Shown: positions 30,702-42,525 of the stretch, in pieces | How positions within the stretch are numbered: the stretch's first letter is position 1 | Layout of the letters: each line of letters starts with the position of its first letter | NCBI GenBank assembly: GCA_965240325.2 | Contig: OZ251236.1 | Location: 868,001 to 932,000, forward strand | Reading direction: 5' to 3' | DNA length: 64,000 nucleotides | Source: Rebecca billardiae RCC1528 | Lineage: Eukaryota; Haptophyta | The notes under the pieces: generated by a model | Seen by the model: the letters and a program-made list of their open reading frames with translations, nothing else | Told to the model about the DNA's origin: nothing | Databases searched by the model: none | Program-made: the position numbers and the translations under genes

Positions 30702-32375
30702 ATGGGCATGTGTGGCATTCCTCCGCACTTCGCGTGCCGGTGCGTCTACAAGCTGCCCCGGAAGTCCATCCCAGACAGCTATCACTTTGTGGAGCCGGAT
30801 GATTGCGCTGCGTGCGCTGTGGTACTCGTAGTTGTCACCGTCCTGGCGTTTGCGATGAGCTACTTCTTCGCGAAGGCTCGCGATCCGACTGTGCCGCCAA
30901 CGCAACCATCAGCCGCAGATGCCCCTTCAGGTGTGATCAGCTCTGAGGGCGGAGTGGAAGCGCAAATTCTGCCTGCTACCGCGATGCGCTCGGATGCGGC
31001 CAAAGCAACCGCCTGCTCGTCACGCGAGTCTGTCGACGACGCCCCAGCAGGCACGGTGCCCCCCTTCCAGGCGCGCGAGGAGGTGCATGCCCTCGACCAT
31101 GCCCGCTTTTGGCTGAATGTGCTCATCTACATCACTCACGCATTGCTTACGCTCATGAGCGAGTGCCGGACGGCGTGGATGCTAGCCTGGTGCGCATGGG
31201 TCAACTCCTTCGTGTTGATGACGTTCTCCTTCGTCAGTGGTGTGGTGTCCAAGGGCGAGCTGACGCCAGAGCGCGCACAGCGCACGATGGCATCCACGTT
31301 TGCCACGTACGCCATCCTGAACGTCATCACTGACCTCAACGCGCACTGGGCCCGAGCAGTCTTCACCCATGGCAAGAGCCAGTTCCAGCTTCTGTACACG
31401 TTCCCTGACCTTACCCACGCCACACCTGCAGTCGGGTGGTACCTCCAGTGCTGGATCACGTGGAAGATGCTTCTGCCCTTCCTGCGCACGATCACTGACT
31501 GGCGCAAGCTGCTCGGCCTCGCATGCTTCATCTCGTGGTTTGGAGGGTACTGGATGATCCCGCGGAACGGAAGCTTCCGCGGCGACACTGCTCTGGGCAT
31601 GCTGCCTGCGTTCGTCCTGGGGTACATCGTGCCCAGTGCGACCTTCGTGGGTGTTCCGGTGCGAATGAGGCAAGCAGCAGGAGCAGCGCTGTTCCTTTGG
31701 CTCGCAATCTGCCTTTGGCTGGCATACGGGTGGCCAGAGGAGTGCGATGGTGCGCCTCAGCATGCAGGGCCTTTCACAGCTTCAAGCCTCTTTGTGTGGG
31801 CAAAGCACATGACCCAGTATAGCTACTTTGATTCCAACAGCATAGCTGACGCCTGCAGACCTGCAGAGCACGCTCAGGCCAGCTTCACCCCCGTGGCCTG
31901 CCGACCGAGCTACTACTTCTGGTGGGCCTCCAGAGCTGCCTCTCACGTTCTTGCTCTGGTCGCTGGAGGGTCGTTCATGTGCCTTATGCCTGACAGGCCA
32001 ACACGCATCTCGAGAAGCGGGAGGCACGCTCTGTACTCGTTCTTGTTGCAAGACAATTATTTCTTACCATTCGTGACATTTCTGTTTGACGTCTGTGGCA
32101 TACGTGCGTGCTCTTCACCAGCCATGTTCTTCCCGGTGGCTGCACTGTGTGTGGGGGGTGCGATGATGCTGGCGTCAGCCCCAGTGCGATTGGCAGTATG
32201 TTTTGCCTTTGAGCCCACATGGTTGAATTGGCTTTGGGACCAGCCGTACAAGCCATTACCGCACATGCGATCTGCACTGCTAATGTCCCTGGTGATCTGG
32301 CTATCCGACTTCGTCTACAGAGGCTTCGCGTGGGAGCTCATACAGAGTCTGCTCAAATGTGATGCTGACGACTGA
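30702..32375 (+). CDS. Multi-pass membrane acyltransferase (acyltransferase-3-like)
   Basis: A single exon of 557 aa from ATG 30702 (MGMCGIPPHF, with a second ATG two codons later) to TGA. It has about ten hydrophobic segments. One N-terminal helix (CAACAVVLVVVTVLAFAMSYF) is followed by a disordered linker, then a block starting RFWLNVLIYITHALLTLM and FVLMTFSFVSGVVSKGELT. That block matches the acyltransferase-3 pattern: an early helix with His, then an F-x-S-G loop. WYLQCWITWKMLLPFL is also typical of that family. Members move acetyl or other acyl groups from the cytosol onto sugars or lipids. The substrate here is unknown. Its codons are visibly less GC-rich than those of neighbouring genes, and it has no intron and lies 230 bp past a repeat cluster, so transfer or a different origin is possible. 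The leader repeats cggagagaagctgcggcc twice at about 30627-30665. Confidence 0.75.
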   Translation: MGMCGIPPHFACRCVYKLPRKSIPDSYHFVEPDDCAACAVVLVVVTVLAFAMSYFFAKARDPTVPPTQPSAADAPSGVISSEGGVEAQILPATAMRSDAAKATACSSRESVDDAPAGTVPPFQAREEVHALDHARFWLNVLIYITHALLTLMSECRTAWMLAWCAWVNSFVLMTFSFVSGVVSKGELTPERAQRTMASTFATYAILNVITDLNAHWARAVFTHGKSQFQLLYTFPDLTHATPAVGWYLQCWITWKMLLPFLRTITDWRKLLGLACFISWFGGYWMIPRNGSFRGDTALGMLPAFVLGYIVPSATFVGVPVRMRQAAGAALFLWLAICLWLAYGWPEECDGAPQHAGPFTASSLFVWAKHMTQYSYFDSNSIADACRPAEHAQASFTPVACRPSYYFWWASRAASHVLALVAGGSFMCLMPDRPTRISRSGRHALYSFLLQDNYFLPFVTFLFDVCGIRACSSPAMFFPVAALCVGGAMMLASAPVRLAVCFAFEPTWLNWLWDQPYKPLPHMRSALLMSLVIWLSDFVYRGFAWELIQSLLKCDADD

Positions 32376-33196
32376 TTCAAAGTCGCTAGTCAGCAGCACA
32401 GCATCATTACCGGGCCCGGGCGCGCGCCCGCGGCAGCGGGGGGGGCGCAGGCTGACAGTGACAGACCGGCGCACCGTCGAGCGCGGCTTCACGCGGGCCG
32501 GCGCCGCCTTCGGCCTTAGTACCGGGCGCCGGCGAGGGCGCTGCCAGTTAGGCCGACTGGCGACTACGACTACTGGCCTGAGCACACGTGGGCCACCAAT
32601 AATAACCCCCGCCACTCGCAGCGAGTACTCGGTCAGCGCCGCCGGCTACGACATCGATCAGATATTAGATGAGTAGCTAGTCGCGTTATAGTTATTGCTG
32701 CTCGGATGATTACGGTGTCAAGACAGTAGTGCCTGACCATCACCGCTCGGCGAGCTGGCCGAGTGCAGTATGAGTAGCGGTAACAGTCTGACCGCGCTCG
32801 CGGCCCTTATTTGTTAGTAGTAGTACTAAGGCTACTCCACGCATATCACACGGACGACAATCACCGAATAATGGATGAGTCATATGCTCTCTCTCTCTCT
32901 CTCTCTCTATATATATGTGTATATATATATAAGCTATACTAGCGCTAATTAAATAACCGCCGATATATAATAGCCGAGTAGCAGTATTGATGATTCCATA
33001 TGTCAGTGGCGGCGTTATACTTATATAGGGATCCGCGAATCTATAACTGCGAGTGTCTATGCTGAGCGAGTGAGAGCGACGCGCCATATCCGACGCGCCG
33101 CCGGCTGGACTCGTCCCGGTCCAACGTGCTTACGTGAGTTACGTGCGTCACTCCGTCAGGCTGTGACTACGCCGGCCAGCAGGCCCCGGCAGAGGC
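32376..33196. other. Intergenic with CT/TA microsatellite
   Basis: Convergent between the acyltransferase (+) and the epimerase gene (-). A compound simple repeat lies at about 32887-32932 (ctctct.. then tatata). The stretch 32880-33070 is AT-rich. No gene. Confidence 0.6.
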
Positions 33197-36100
33197 TCAT
33201 GCCGCGGGCAGGCTCGCGGCGTCGCCTCCGAGCGCCTCAGGCAGCAGGCCGAGCAGCAGCTCATCCAGAGAGCGCGCGCCCTCCTCGTCCGCGGCGCGCT
33301 CGCCGAGCTGCGCCAGCGCCTCCCAGCGCGCGCGCGGCACGCGGCGCACACGCTCGCTGCTCGCGACGAGAACGTCCCACCCACGCAGCACGCGCGTCGA
33401 GGCCGGGCAGTGCGACACGCCGAGCGCCGCGCGGAACGCGGCGCAGAGCTCGCCGACGAGCCCGTCGACTCGCGCCCAGACGGGCGGCTTGGCGGCGGCG
33501 AGCACGGCGAGCCCGCGCGCGCCGTCCGCGCTGCCGTCCGCGCCCGCGCCGGCCGGCGCGCCGAGGAGTGTGCGCACGCGCGCCGGCGGCGAGAAGAGCG
33601 CCTCGGGCGTGCCGGGGCGCACCAGGAACAGCCACGCCGGGAGCTGCTCGTAGCTGGCCGCGATCGCGCGCGCGATCGCGCTCGAGTTGGTGAGCGCGAG
33701 GGCGGCGCCGGGCGGCGCGCGCGTGCGCAGCACGTGCCGTGACGCGTCAGCGAGCGCGCCGCCGCGCGCGCCGCCCGGCGCCGGGGGCTGGGGCTCGCAG
33801 CGCTCGAGCACGCGCACGCCAAAGCGCACGCCGTCCGCGGGCACGAGCGCGGTGAATCCGTCGATCCAAGCCTCGTCGCGCTCGGAGCACCGCCAGCTCA
33901 GCGCAAGCCAGTGCGGCGGCAGCGAAGGTGCCGGCTGCGGCGGCATGTGCGGCGCGGCGGCCGCGTCGTGACGGGCGACGGCCGCGGCCCGCGCGGCGGC
34001 CTCGCTCCGATGGTGCCGCCTGTACCCGCGCTGCGCGTCGAAGGGCGCGTTGAAAGCGGGCTCGAGCCCCGACGCGCCGCCACCTTCAAGTATGCTGTCC
34101 ACCGCGTCCGCGCCGTGAAGGCACGCGACCGACGCCGACTCAGCCTGGCGCGACACCCAGGCGCGCGCGCGAGCAGGGCGATCGCGCGGCGCGCGGGCGC
34201 GGCGCGCGCGCGGCGACGCGGGCACGGCGGAGGCGGTGGGCACGGCGCGCGCGCGTGAGGCGCGAGGGGCGCGAGACAGGGCGAGACAGGCGGGGTCGCC
34301 CAACGACGGCACGCCACGGCGCGCGCTTTTTCGCGCGCGCACACCTCGGCCTGCCACGCGCCGAGCGCGCCGCGGCTCCACACGCTCGCCTCCCGGCGCA
34401 GCGCGCTGTCCGCCCACTGCAGCGCCAGCTCGCGCGTGGACAGCGGCACGGGCCGCGGCCGCGGGCCGCCTGGGCGCACGCGCGCGCTCTCGACGTGCGC
34501 GCCGGGCACGATCACGCCCGCCTCGAAGAGCCCGCCGATCACGCGCGAGATGAGCTCGCTCTCGTTCCGCGCCGCCGCCGCCGCCGCGCCCGCCGCGCGA
34601 GCGGAGCGCAACCCTCGGCCGCCGTTCGGCGCGGCGCCCGCGCCCGCGCCCGCGCCGGGCGCCGGCGCGCGCGTCTCACACAGCAGGGTGTGGCGATCGC
34701 GCTGGGCGGGCGCGGCGGCAGGCGTGAGCGCGGAGAGCAGCGTGACTCGGAAGCACGGCTGCGAGTCGTCCGCCAGGTGCAGCACGTGCGCGCCGTCGCG
34801 CAGCGCGCCGCCCAGCCTCCCGCGCACGCCGAGGCCCACCATGTGTGAGTGCGCGCGCCGCAGGTGCGGCCGCGCGCGCTCGCGCGCCGCGTCGAGCGCG
34901 CCGCCGCGCGGCGCGACAGAGTGGAGAAGCGTGTCGAGAGGTGCGGTGGAGAGGAGCGCGGAGTAGCGCACGCGCTCGCCGCCCTCGAGCACCGCCTCGT
35001 GCACGTGCGCGGCGAACGAGCGGCTCGCGCCGCCGTCCTTGTCAGAGCCCGTCGTGACGACGCGGCTGAGCCGAGCGAGCGCTGGCGCGCCCGCGCGCAC
35101 GTGAGATGGCGGCAGCGCGGCCAGCGCGGCGCGCCACGCGCGCGCCGTGCCCGCGCGGGGCACACGCGCGACTAGGCCGTCGGCCGCGAGCGGGGCGTGG
35201 GCGCGGGGCGCTGCGCCCGCGCCCGAGCCCTTCTGAAGCATCGCCAGCGCCGCGCCTCGAAAGTTGAGCGGGCCACCGCCGCTGCCGCCGCCAGCCGCCG
35301 CCTCGGCGTCGGCGTCTGCGCCGGCCGCGCCGCTGCTGAGCGCGCGCGCCGCGTCGGCCGCGGCGGCCGTGGCCTGACTCTCGCCGAGCGCGCCAAGCGA
35401 GTACGCGGGCGAGAGCACGTGCGCGGGCACGCCCCACTCGCGCGCCGCCATAGGCACGGCGTGCAACCCGGCGAGGGGCGCGCCGAGCGCGTCGCGCAGC
35501 CGCTCCGCAAGGCTGCGCGGCGCGCGCGGAGCCGCGCGCGCCGCGGAGCGCGGCGCCGAACCCTCCGTCCCTGCGCGTGCGGCGGGCCCGACATCGGCGT
35601 GGTCGGTGCGCGAGGCCAGCTCATGCAGCACGGCGAGCTGCTCCTCCGCCGGCAGCGCGTGCAAAGAGCCCTCTAGCGGTAGCGGCGCCCACGCGCCCGG
35701 CCGCACGAGCGCCGCCGCGCTCGGCCAGAGCTCCAGCCAATCACGCGGCGCCGTGTGCGCGCCCAGCAGCCGGTCCGCAATCTCGGCGTGGGAGATCAGG
35801 GCGCCGCCGGCGAGGCCCCAGTCGTAAGTGTACCCCTGCGCGCGGCGGCGGCGCGGCCGCGCGCGCGTCAGCCCCGGAGAGCGCGGCGAGCCGCGCCAGC
35901 GCGCGCGTGGAAGAGGCGGCAGCCAGGAGCCGTGGCCGTGCGCCGCGCACGCTCGCTCGCCCGAGAGCGCCCGGCCGCCGCGGCCGCGCGCGCGCGCGCG
36001 TGTGGGGGCGTGGAGCGCGCGGCTCGCGCGGCGCGTGCGGCGTGCGGCGCGTGCGCGCACCTGGTCATCGAGCTCGAGCGCGTCGGGCCCGGCGCCGAGC

Positions 36101-38049
36101 GCCGAGTCCTGCTCGCCGCGCCCGGTGTACAGCAGCTGCCAGTTCGCGTGCCCAAGCTCGTGCAGCCGCGCGGCCGCGCACACGGCCGTTGGCCCGGAGC
36201 CGACAATGAGCACCCGCCCCCCGGGCTTGATGGGGGTCGAGCGATCCGCGGCCGGGGCCGGGGCCGGCGGCGCGCGCGCGCGGCGCCAGGTGTAAGAGAG
36301 CGGGTCGACGGGCGCGGCGTCGCCCAGCGCGAGCAGCTGCGCGCCCGCCGGCTCGGACGCGCGCAGCTCGGTGCCGCCCGCCCGCGGGTACCGGCGCACG
36401 CGCCACGCCCACGCGGTCTGAATGGCCGCGCGCAGGTCTGCGAGCTCGGGCGCCCATGCGAGTTCGGTCCGAATCTTCTGCGGGTCGGTGTACAGCGTGG
36501 GCGGGTCGCCCGGCCGGGCGGGCGCGATCTGCACGGGCACCTTGCGCCGCGTCACCGCCTCCACCACGCGCACCACCTCCTTCACCGACGAGCCGCGCCC
36601 GTTCCCCACGTTGTACACGAGCGGCTCGAAATCGCTTAGCGCGCGCAGCGTGAGCACGTGCGCGCGCACCAGGTCGGACACGTGGACGTAGTCGCGCACC
36701 GCCGTGCCGTCGGGCGTGGGGAACTCGGCGCCGGTGAGCTGCAGCGCGGGGCGCAGCCCGAGCGCCGCGTCCATCGCCGCGTCGACGATCCGCGGGAAGC
36801 GCAGCTGCTCCGAGTGCGCCAGCACTGGCCCCAGCCGGCCGCGCGGGTCCGCTCCGATCACGTTGAAGTAGCGCAGGGACGACACCGCAAACGGTTGGCG
36901 CACGCGGTGGCGCACGCGCGCCTTGAGCAGGATGGCCTGCTCCGCGTGCAGCTTGGACAGCCCGTACGGGTTCGTCGGCACCTGCGGGCTGTCCTCCACG
37001 ATCGGCATCTCGGCCGGCGCGCCGAACGTCGCGCACGACGACGAGAAGACGAGAGCTTTCACGGAAGCTTCGTCCATCGCGCGCAGCAGCTGCAGCGTGC
37101 CGATCGTGATGTTCTGGTAGTACTTGTCCGGCGCGGCCATGGACTCGCCGACGTACGCGTTGCCCGCGAAGTGGATCACCACGTCCACGCGCTTCGTGCG
37201 CATCAGCCGCGCCATCGCCGCCGTGTCCGCGAGGTCCTGCGCGGCGCGCGGCGGTGGCGGGCGCGCGGGCGCGCGGGCAAAGTTGGCTGGCGCGCGCGGC
37301 GCGGGTGAGCGAGCGCGCGCACCGCGGCAGCGGCCGCGGGCGGCCGACGCGGCGGCGCGGACCTGCTCGTAGAACGCGAACGAGGTCGCGCCGCCGCCGC
37401 CGCCGCCGCGCGCGCGCGCGCGCCCCGCCAGCTCCTCCAGCCGCACGACCGTGTCCCAGGAGGAGCGGCTCATGTCGTCGACCGCCGTGACCTCGTACCC
37501 GCCCTCGTCGAGCAGGAGCAGCACCATGTGCGAGCCGATGTACCCGGCCGCGCCGGTGATCAGCACGCGGCGGAGCGGCACCGCGCGCTCGGGCCGGCGC
37601 GAGTAGCGCGGCGACGCGCGGCCGAGCACGCGGCCGTGGCCGAGCGCGGCGCTGCTGCCGTTCACACCGGCCTGCGCGCTGCCGCGCGTGCCAGGCTGCC
37701 CGAGCGGTGCACGCGCGCGGGTGCCCACTGCTGCGAGCGGGCTTGGGGCGAGCGAGGCGTACGGCGCGTACTCCCGCGCGCTGACGCCCGCCGCTCGCGC
37801 GCCGACGCCGCCCTCACGCGCAGAGCCTTGGGCTTGCTCGTCACACGGGCACGCGCATGCGCCGCCACGCGGCATCCGCGCGCCGCCCGGCGGCCAGACT
37901 ACGCCGGCGAGGATGACGAGGAGGGTGCCCGCGAGTGCCAGCGCCAAGCGCGCCCGCCGGCAGCCCACCGCCCCCGCGCCGCCGACGGCCTCACCGCCGC
38001 CGCGGCCCGACTCCGACGGAGCCGCGCACTTGTGGGTCGTCGTCGCCAT
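33197..38049 (-). CDS. UDP-glucose 4-epimerase fused to UDP-galactopyranose-mutase-like domain
   Basis: Four exons: 38049-37363, 37236-36061, 35835-34345 and 34144-33197 (1433 aa). An N-terminal signal-anchor (LALALAGTLLVILAGVVW, about 34-52) suggests a Golgi or ER type II protein. Residues about 158-540 are a GalE-type epimerase: NAD loop GAAGYIGSH (166-174), catalytic SSSCATFG, and Tyr320/Lys324 in NPYGLSK. It interconverts UDP-glucose and UDP-galactose. From residue 568 (GRVLIVGSGPTAVCAAARL) the protein is homologous to eukaryotic UDP-galactopyranose mutase, with later blocks HSHMVGLGVRGRLG, QPCFRVTLLSALTP and SVWSRGALGAWQAEV. However, the FAD loop lost its third Gly, and the GGH motif and the Arg-rich substrate motif are not conserved, so this half may be inactive. 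About 250 further residues match nothing I know. The first two introns are in-frame and stop-free. A fragment of the last exon is copied at 22.9 kb. Confidence 0.85.
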
Positions 38050-38625
38050 GGCTGTGCTCCTCGGCAGGATGCACGATGGCTGTCGACCGACCTCCCAAGC
38101 ACAGCATCAATAACTGTACATCCATTGTTACATTGTAGGACCAAAGGACCCGTCAGAGAGTGAGAGTTATACTGTCAGTTGTACGGGACAGGCAGAAATT
38201 CTCGGAATGCAGATGCTGAGCAGATAACACTGTTCGGCGTGCTGCAGGTACGCAGGTCCCAGGCAGACCCAGCTCGCCTGCGGACGATGCCGAACTAGTC
38301 GATAATGGCACGCACGCTCGCCCCAGTAACTCATGTCGCCGGCGTCACGCCTCACCGCTCACGCCCTCACGTCGCCGGGACCGATCGCGGATCGGCGATC
38401 CTAGCCGTCGACAGCGCCGCAACCACAGCCGCCCCGCGTCGCTGCGTGGTTGGCTGTAGCGGCATAGTGCCACTCACGTGGCACGTCTGCTCGCCACGCC
38501 AAATAGACGTGCGTGCGCGCGTGCCTCTGCGGCAGCGCGTCGCCCGCCGGGGCACACGCGTGCGAGGGGTCCTCGCGTCGCGGCGTCGGCGTCCGGGCGT
38601 CGGCCCGGGCGCCGGCACAGCCCGC
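38050..38625. other. Intergenic between SMC6 stop and epimerase gene start
   Basis: It should contain the promoter of the epimerase gene (minus strand) and the SMC6 3' UTR. No recognisable motif or repeat. Confidence 0.5.
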
Positions 38626-41600
38626 TCAGGCGCGCGGGTTGTGCATGCGGAAGATGTGCCGCTCCTTCTTGTCGTCGTCCAGCATGGAGGACATGTCCTG
38701 CGGCGTGAGGAATATGAACTGCGCGAACGGGTGCCGGTCGCACGCCTCGAGCAGCGAGCTGACCGCGCGCCGGCGGAACGCGTCGTCCATGAACACGTCA
38801 AACTCGTCGATGCAGCGGAACGGCGTGTCGATGAAGCCCCACAGCGAGATCTGGAAGCACATCGTGGTGAACGAGCGCTCGCCGCCGGAGAGCGTGGACA
38901 CGTTGCGCGTCGTGCTCGCCGCCTGGTCGACCGAGTTGGTGCGCACGCAGATGCCGAGCGTGCTCGCCGTGTCGGTCGAGTTGTGCTCAAAGTCGAGCGT
39001 GCCCGAGAGCTGCCGCTTGCGCATCTCGATGTCGAAGGACTCGGACGCGTGATCGCCTGCGCGCGGCGAGGCGCGGCGGCGGCGGCGGCGAGTGTCGCGC
39101 GCGGGGCGGGCACGCGTACGAGTTGGTGAGCGGAGACGACGCGCTGCGCACGCGTATCGCGCGCGCTCGCGCCCGGGCGCGCGCGCCCCGCGGCGCACCG
39201 AGCTTCTTGCGCTCGCGGTGCCACTGCTTGAAGCGCAGCTTGCGCGCGGTCTCGAGCGCGTCGCGGTCGATCTGCACGCACGACTTCCGGTGCTCCTTGT
39301 CCTCCAACGCCGCCACCGCCGCGTCGAAAGTCGCCTTGAGCTCGGCCGCGTCGACCTGCCGCTCGCGGCCGCGGCTCTCGCGCGCGCGCTTAGCGGCCCT
39401 TTCCTTCTCCTTCACGAGGTTCTTCATCTGATTTTGCAGCGCGCCTGCGCGCACGGCGCGCGGCGGCGGCGGGCGCGAGGGTGTGAGCCGGGCGCGGCGG
39501 CGAGCTGCCATGCGCGCGAGCGCGCGCGCGCGTGCGCGCACCGATCGTGTTTTTGTCGCCGCTGACATCGGGCTCGGGCTCGCCCGCGGGCATCGCGCTC
39601 GCCGCGCGCTCGCGCAGCCTGGCCGCCGCGGCCTCGAGCTCGGCCAGCTTGTGCTGGTCCTCGGCCGCGGCGCGCTCGGCCTTGGCGAGCGCGTCGTTGG
39701 CGTTCTGCAGCCGCTTCTCGCACGCCTTCACCTCGCGGTACGCGCGCTCCATGTTCTGGATCACCTCCTCCTCGCCCGCGACCAGCGCGTTCTCCTCGCC
39801 CTTCAGGTCGCGCAGCTGCGCCTCCAGCGGCGCGAGCTCGCGCTCCGTGTCCGCCTTCTTGGCGCGCAGCTCCTCCGCGGTCTTGAGGTGCTTGTCCGCG
39901 GCGCCCCTGACCTGCAACGCGTTGTACGTCGCGTCGTCCTCCTCCTGCTCGTCCACGCCGCCCTCGAGGCCGAGCGCGTGCAGCTCGTTCTCCAGCTCGC
40001 TCGCGCGCCTGCGCAGCGTCGTCATGTGCTTCTGCAGCTGCGCCTGCCGCTGGCTGAAGCCCGCGGACGACGCCGTCACCTCGTGCGCGTGCTTGCGCGC
40101 TGCTTGCAGCTCGCGCTCGAGCACGGGCAGCTGCTCCTGGAGCCCGGCGAGCTGCGCGCCGTCGTCCTTGTACAGGAAGCGCGAGCGCTCGAGCCACCGC
40201 GCCGGGCGGTCCTGCACCTGGATGCCGTTGCGGTCGTACAGCGAGTACCCGTCGGGCAGGTACACCCTGCTCACGTTGCGCGCCGGCGGCCTGGCGTACG
40301 CGATCGCGCGGCCCTCGTCGGGCGTGTTGGCGAGCACCACCTTCTCGAGCGAGCACTTGTCGATGACGACCTGCTGCACGATGGGGCTGTCGAAGGAGAC
40401 CTGGTCGAGCGCGCGCGTGAGCCGCGGGTCGGGCTGCACCGCCTCGCTCAGCTCGTACTCCTCCGCCCTCGCCATCGAGCTCGTGATGATGTTCGGCACC
40501 CACTTGATGCCCAGCTCGCGGCACACAGACTCGAGCGCAATCCGGTCCGCGTGCGAGTCGACGATGAACGCGTTCAGCGTGCCGCCGATGGCGTTCTCGA
40601 GGGCGCGGCCCCACTTCTCCTCGCCCTTCAGCTTGATGTGCATCCCGATCGGCCCGACCGGCATCATGCGGAACTTGCGCGAGTACGACGGCAGCTTGGC
40701 GACGAGCTTCTTGATGTCGTTGCTGAAGGGGATGAGCCGCTTGTTCGAGGTGCCCTGCTGCGCGTGCTGCGCCTGCTTGAGCAGCTCGCGCACGTGGTCG
40801 TACTCGGCGCGCGCGCGGCGCTCGGCGTCCTGCGCCTGCTTCGCGCGCTCGCCCGAGCCGCCCTTCTCGCGCACGAGCGCGTCGAGCTCCGCGTCCGCCT
40901 TCTTGAGCCCCTCGCTGTTGGTCGCCTGCTGAGCGTGCAGTGTGGCGCGCCGCGCGTCACGCTCGCGCGCCGCCTCCTCCTGGCGCGCCGCGCGCGTGCG
41001 CCTGAGCTCCTGCGCCTTGTCCTCGTACGCCTGCGCCTCCTTCTGCCGCTTGAGCCCGGTCGCCTGCTCCTGCTCCGCCTTGTTCGCGAGCTGCTTGCGC
41101 TCGCGCTCGAGCGAGTGCTTCTGCGTGACGAGCTGCTTCGTCTTCTCGCGCAGGCGCGCCAGGTTCTCCTCGCCCGGCTGCTGCGCCTGCTTGAGCTGCT
41201 CGTGCGCGGCGCGCGCGGCGGCGAGGCGCTCGCTCACGGCGCTCACCTTCTCGCGCGCCGCGTCGATCCCGCCCGTGCGCGCCTCCACTTCGGTGCGCAC
41301 CGCCGCCGCCTCCGCCGTCGCGTCGTACGCCTCGCGCCACTGCACGCGCCGCTTCTTCTCGAGCAGCTTGCCGTCAATCGTCGTGAGCGCGACCGCGTCG
41401 TCGTACGCCTGCTTGGCATTCGTCACCGCCTGCTCGAGCGCCGGGAGCTCGTTCTCGAAGTTCTCCAGGTCGTCGCCCATCCGCGCCACGTCCGCGTCGA
41501 GCTTGAGCAGCCGCACCTTGGCCTGCTCCAGCCCGGTCGCCTCCATGAAGTACTGGTACCGGTGCGTGTCGTCCGTGCTCGAGAGGAACTTCTTCGCCTT

Positions 41601-42230
41601 CTCCTGCGTGAGCACGACGGTCGGGTTGGTGACCTGGATGTTGAAGTGCTCGCAGATCTCCGCGATCTCCGACACGCGCTGGTACACCACCGAGCCGTTC
41701 GCGCACTTGGCCTTGTGCGAGCTGCAGCTCGTGCCCTTGGCGCCGATCGTGCGCTCGATCAGGATCTCGTTGCCGAAGATCTCGGGCTGGTACGCGTCGG
41801 GGCCGCCGTTGAAGAGGGTGATGCGGATGATGGCGGACGACTCGCCGTGCCGCACCAGCTCGCTCAGCTTGTCCGCGCGCAGGCTGTTCGACTTGGCGCC
41901 GAGGCCGATCATGCAGCCCGAGAGCAGCGCCGACTTGCCCGAGCCGTTCCGGCCGAAGACAAAGTTGACGCCCGGCTTGAGGTCGACGAGGAGGTGGGCG
42001 TGGTTCATGAAGTTGATCAGCTCGATCTGCTTGATCGAGCCCGCCGCCGACTGCGCGCCCGAGAAGAGCTCGTGCGAGCTCGACGCCGCCGCGAGGTCGA
42101 GCTGCTGGCCGATCAGGCGCTCGCCCATCTGCGTCTTCTGCTTCTTCGAGGCACGCTGCGTCTTCTCGGCCGAGAGGATCTCCTGCGTCTGCACCTGCGA
42201 CGTCGTCATGCGGTCGAGCGCCGGCGCCAT
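38626..42230 (-). CDS. SMC6: Structural maintenance of chromosomes protein 6 (SMC5/6 complex)
   Basis: Three exons: 42230-39542, 39444-39199 and 39056-38626 (1121 aa, close to the 1090-1115 usual for SMC6). The N-terminal ATPase half has IELINFMNHAHL and Walker A GRNGSGKS (93-100). The SMC6-type segment NPTVVLTQEKAKKFL follows, then a coiled coil, a hinge (about 490-630) and a returning coiled coil. The C-terminal ATPase half has the signature LSGGERS and Walker B CIDEFDVFMD. Splices give NTIGALQNQMKNLV and KKLGDHASESFDIEM. It works with SMC5 and Nse proteins in recombinational DNA repair and replication-fork stability in the nucleus. FMNH and DEFDVFMD separate it from SMC1-5. It is divergently arranged with the small gene at 42526. 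Confidence 0.95.
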
Positions 42231-42525
42231 CCCCGCCAGTGCGTAGTACGCCTAGAACAACGCGGCCAACGACCACGCCGCGCTCGTTGGCCCAGGAGCC
42301 CCTCCTGCACAACTCGAATCGATTGCGCTGTCCACCAGTGGCAGCGGCTGGCGAGCTTCCACTGCCAGCGTCGCCTTTTTCGTGGGTCGAACTGGTCAAC
42401 GGCCTTCGCCAACCCGGTCCTGCGCGGCCACGAGTCCGGGAGCGCGCGGTGACTTACTCGAGCCAAAGAGGTTGCGGCCTGGCGGTGGCGTCAACGGTCT
42501 GCGCGCGAGTGGCGGACGTCGACCT
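42231..42525. promoter_or_regulatory. Shared divergent promoter region (inferred)
   Basis: A 295-bp gap lies between the SMC6 start (minus) and the start of the small membrane-protein gene (plus), so both promoters must fit here or overlap the genes. I see no TATA box or other named element; the call rests on geometry alone. Confidence 0.4.

Noticed and set aside
39483-42452. 989-codon frame antisense to SMC6
   Set aside because: GC-rich codon use makes the opposite strand open. The composition is Arg/Leu/Val only, with no motif, and the SMC6 motifs on the other strand are complete.
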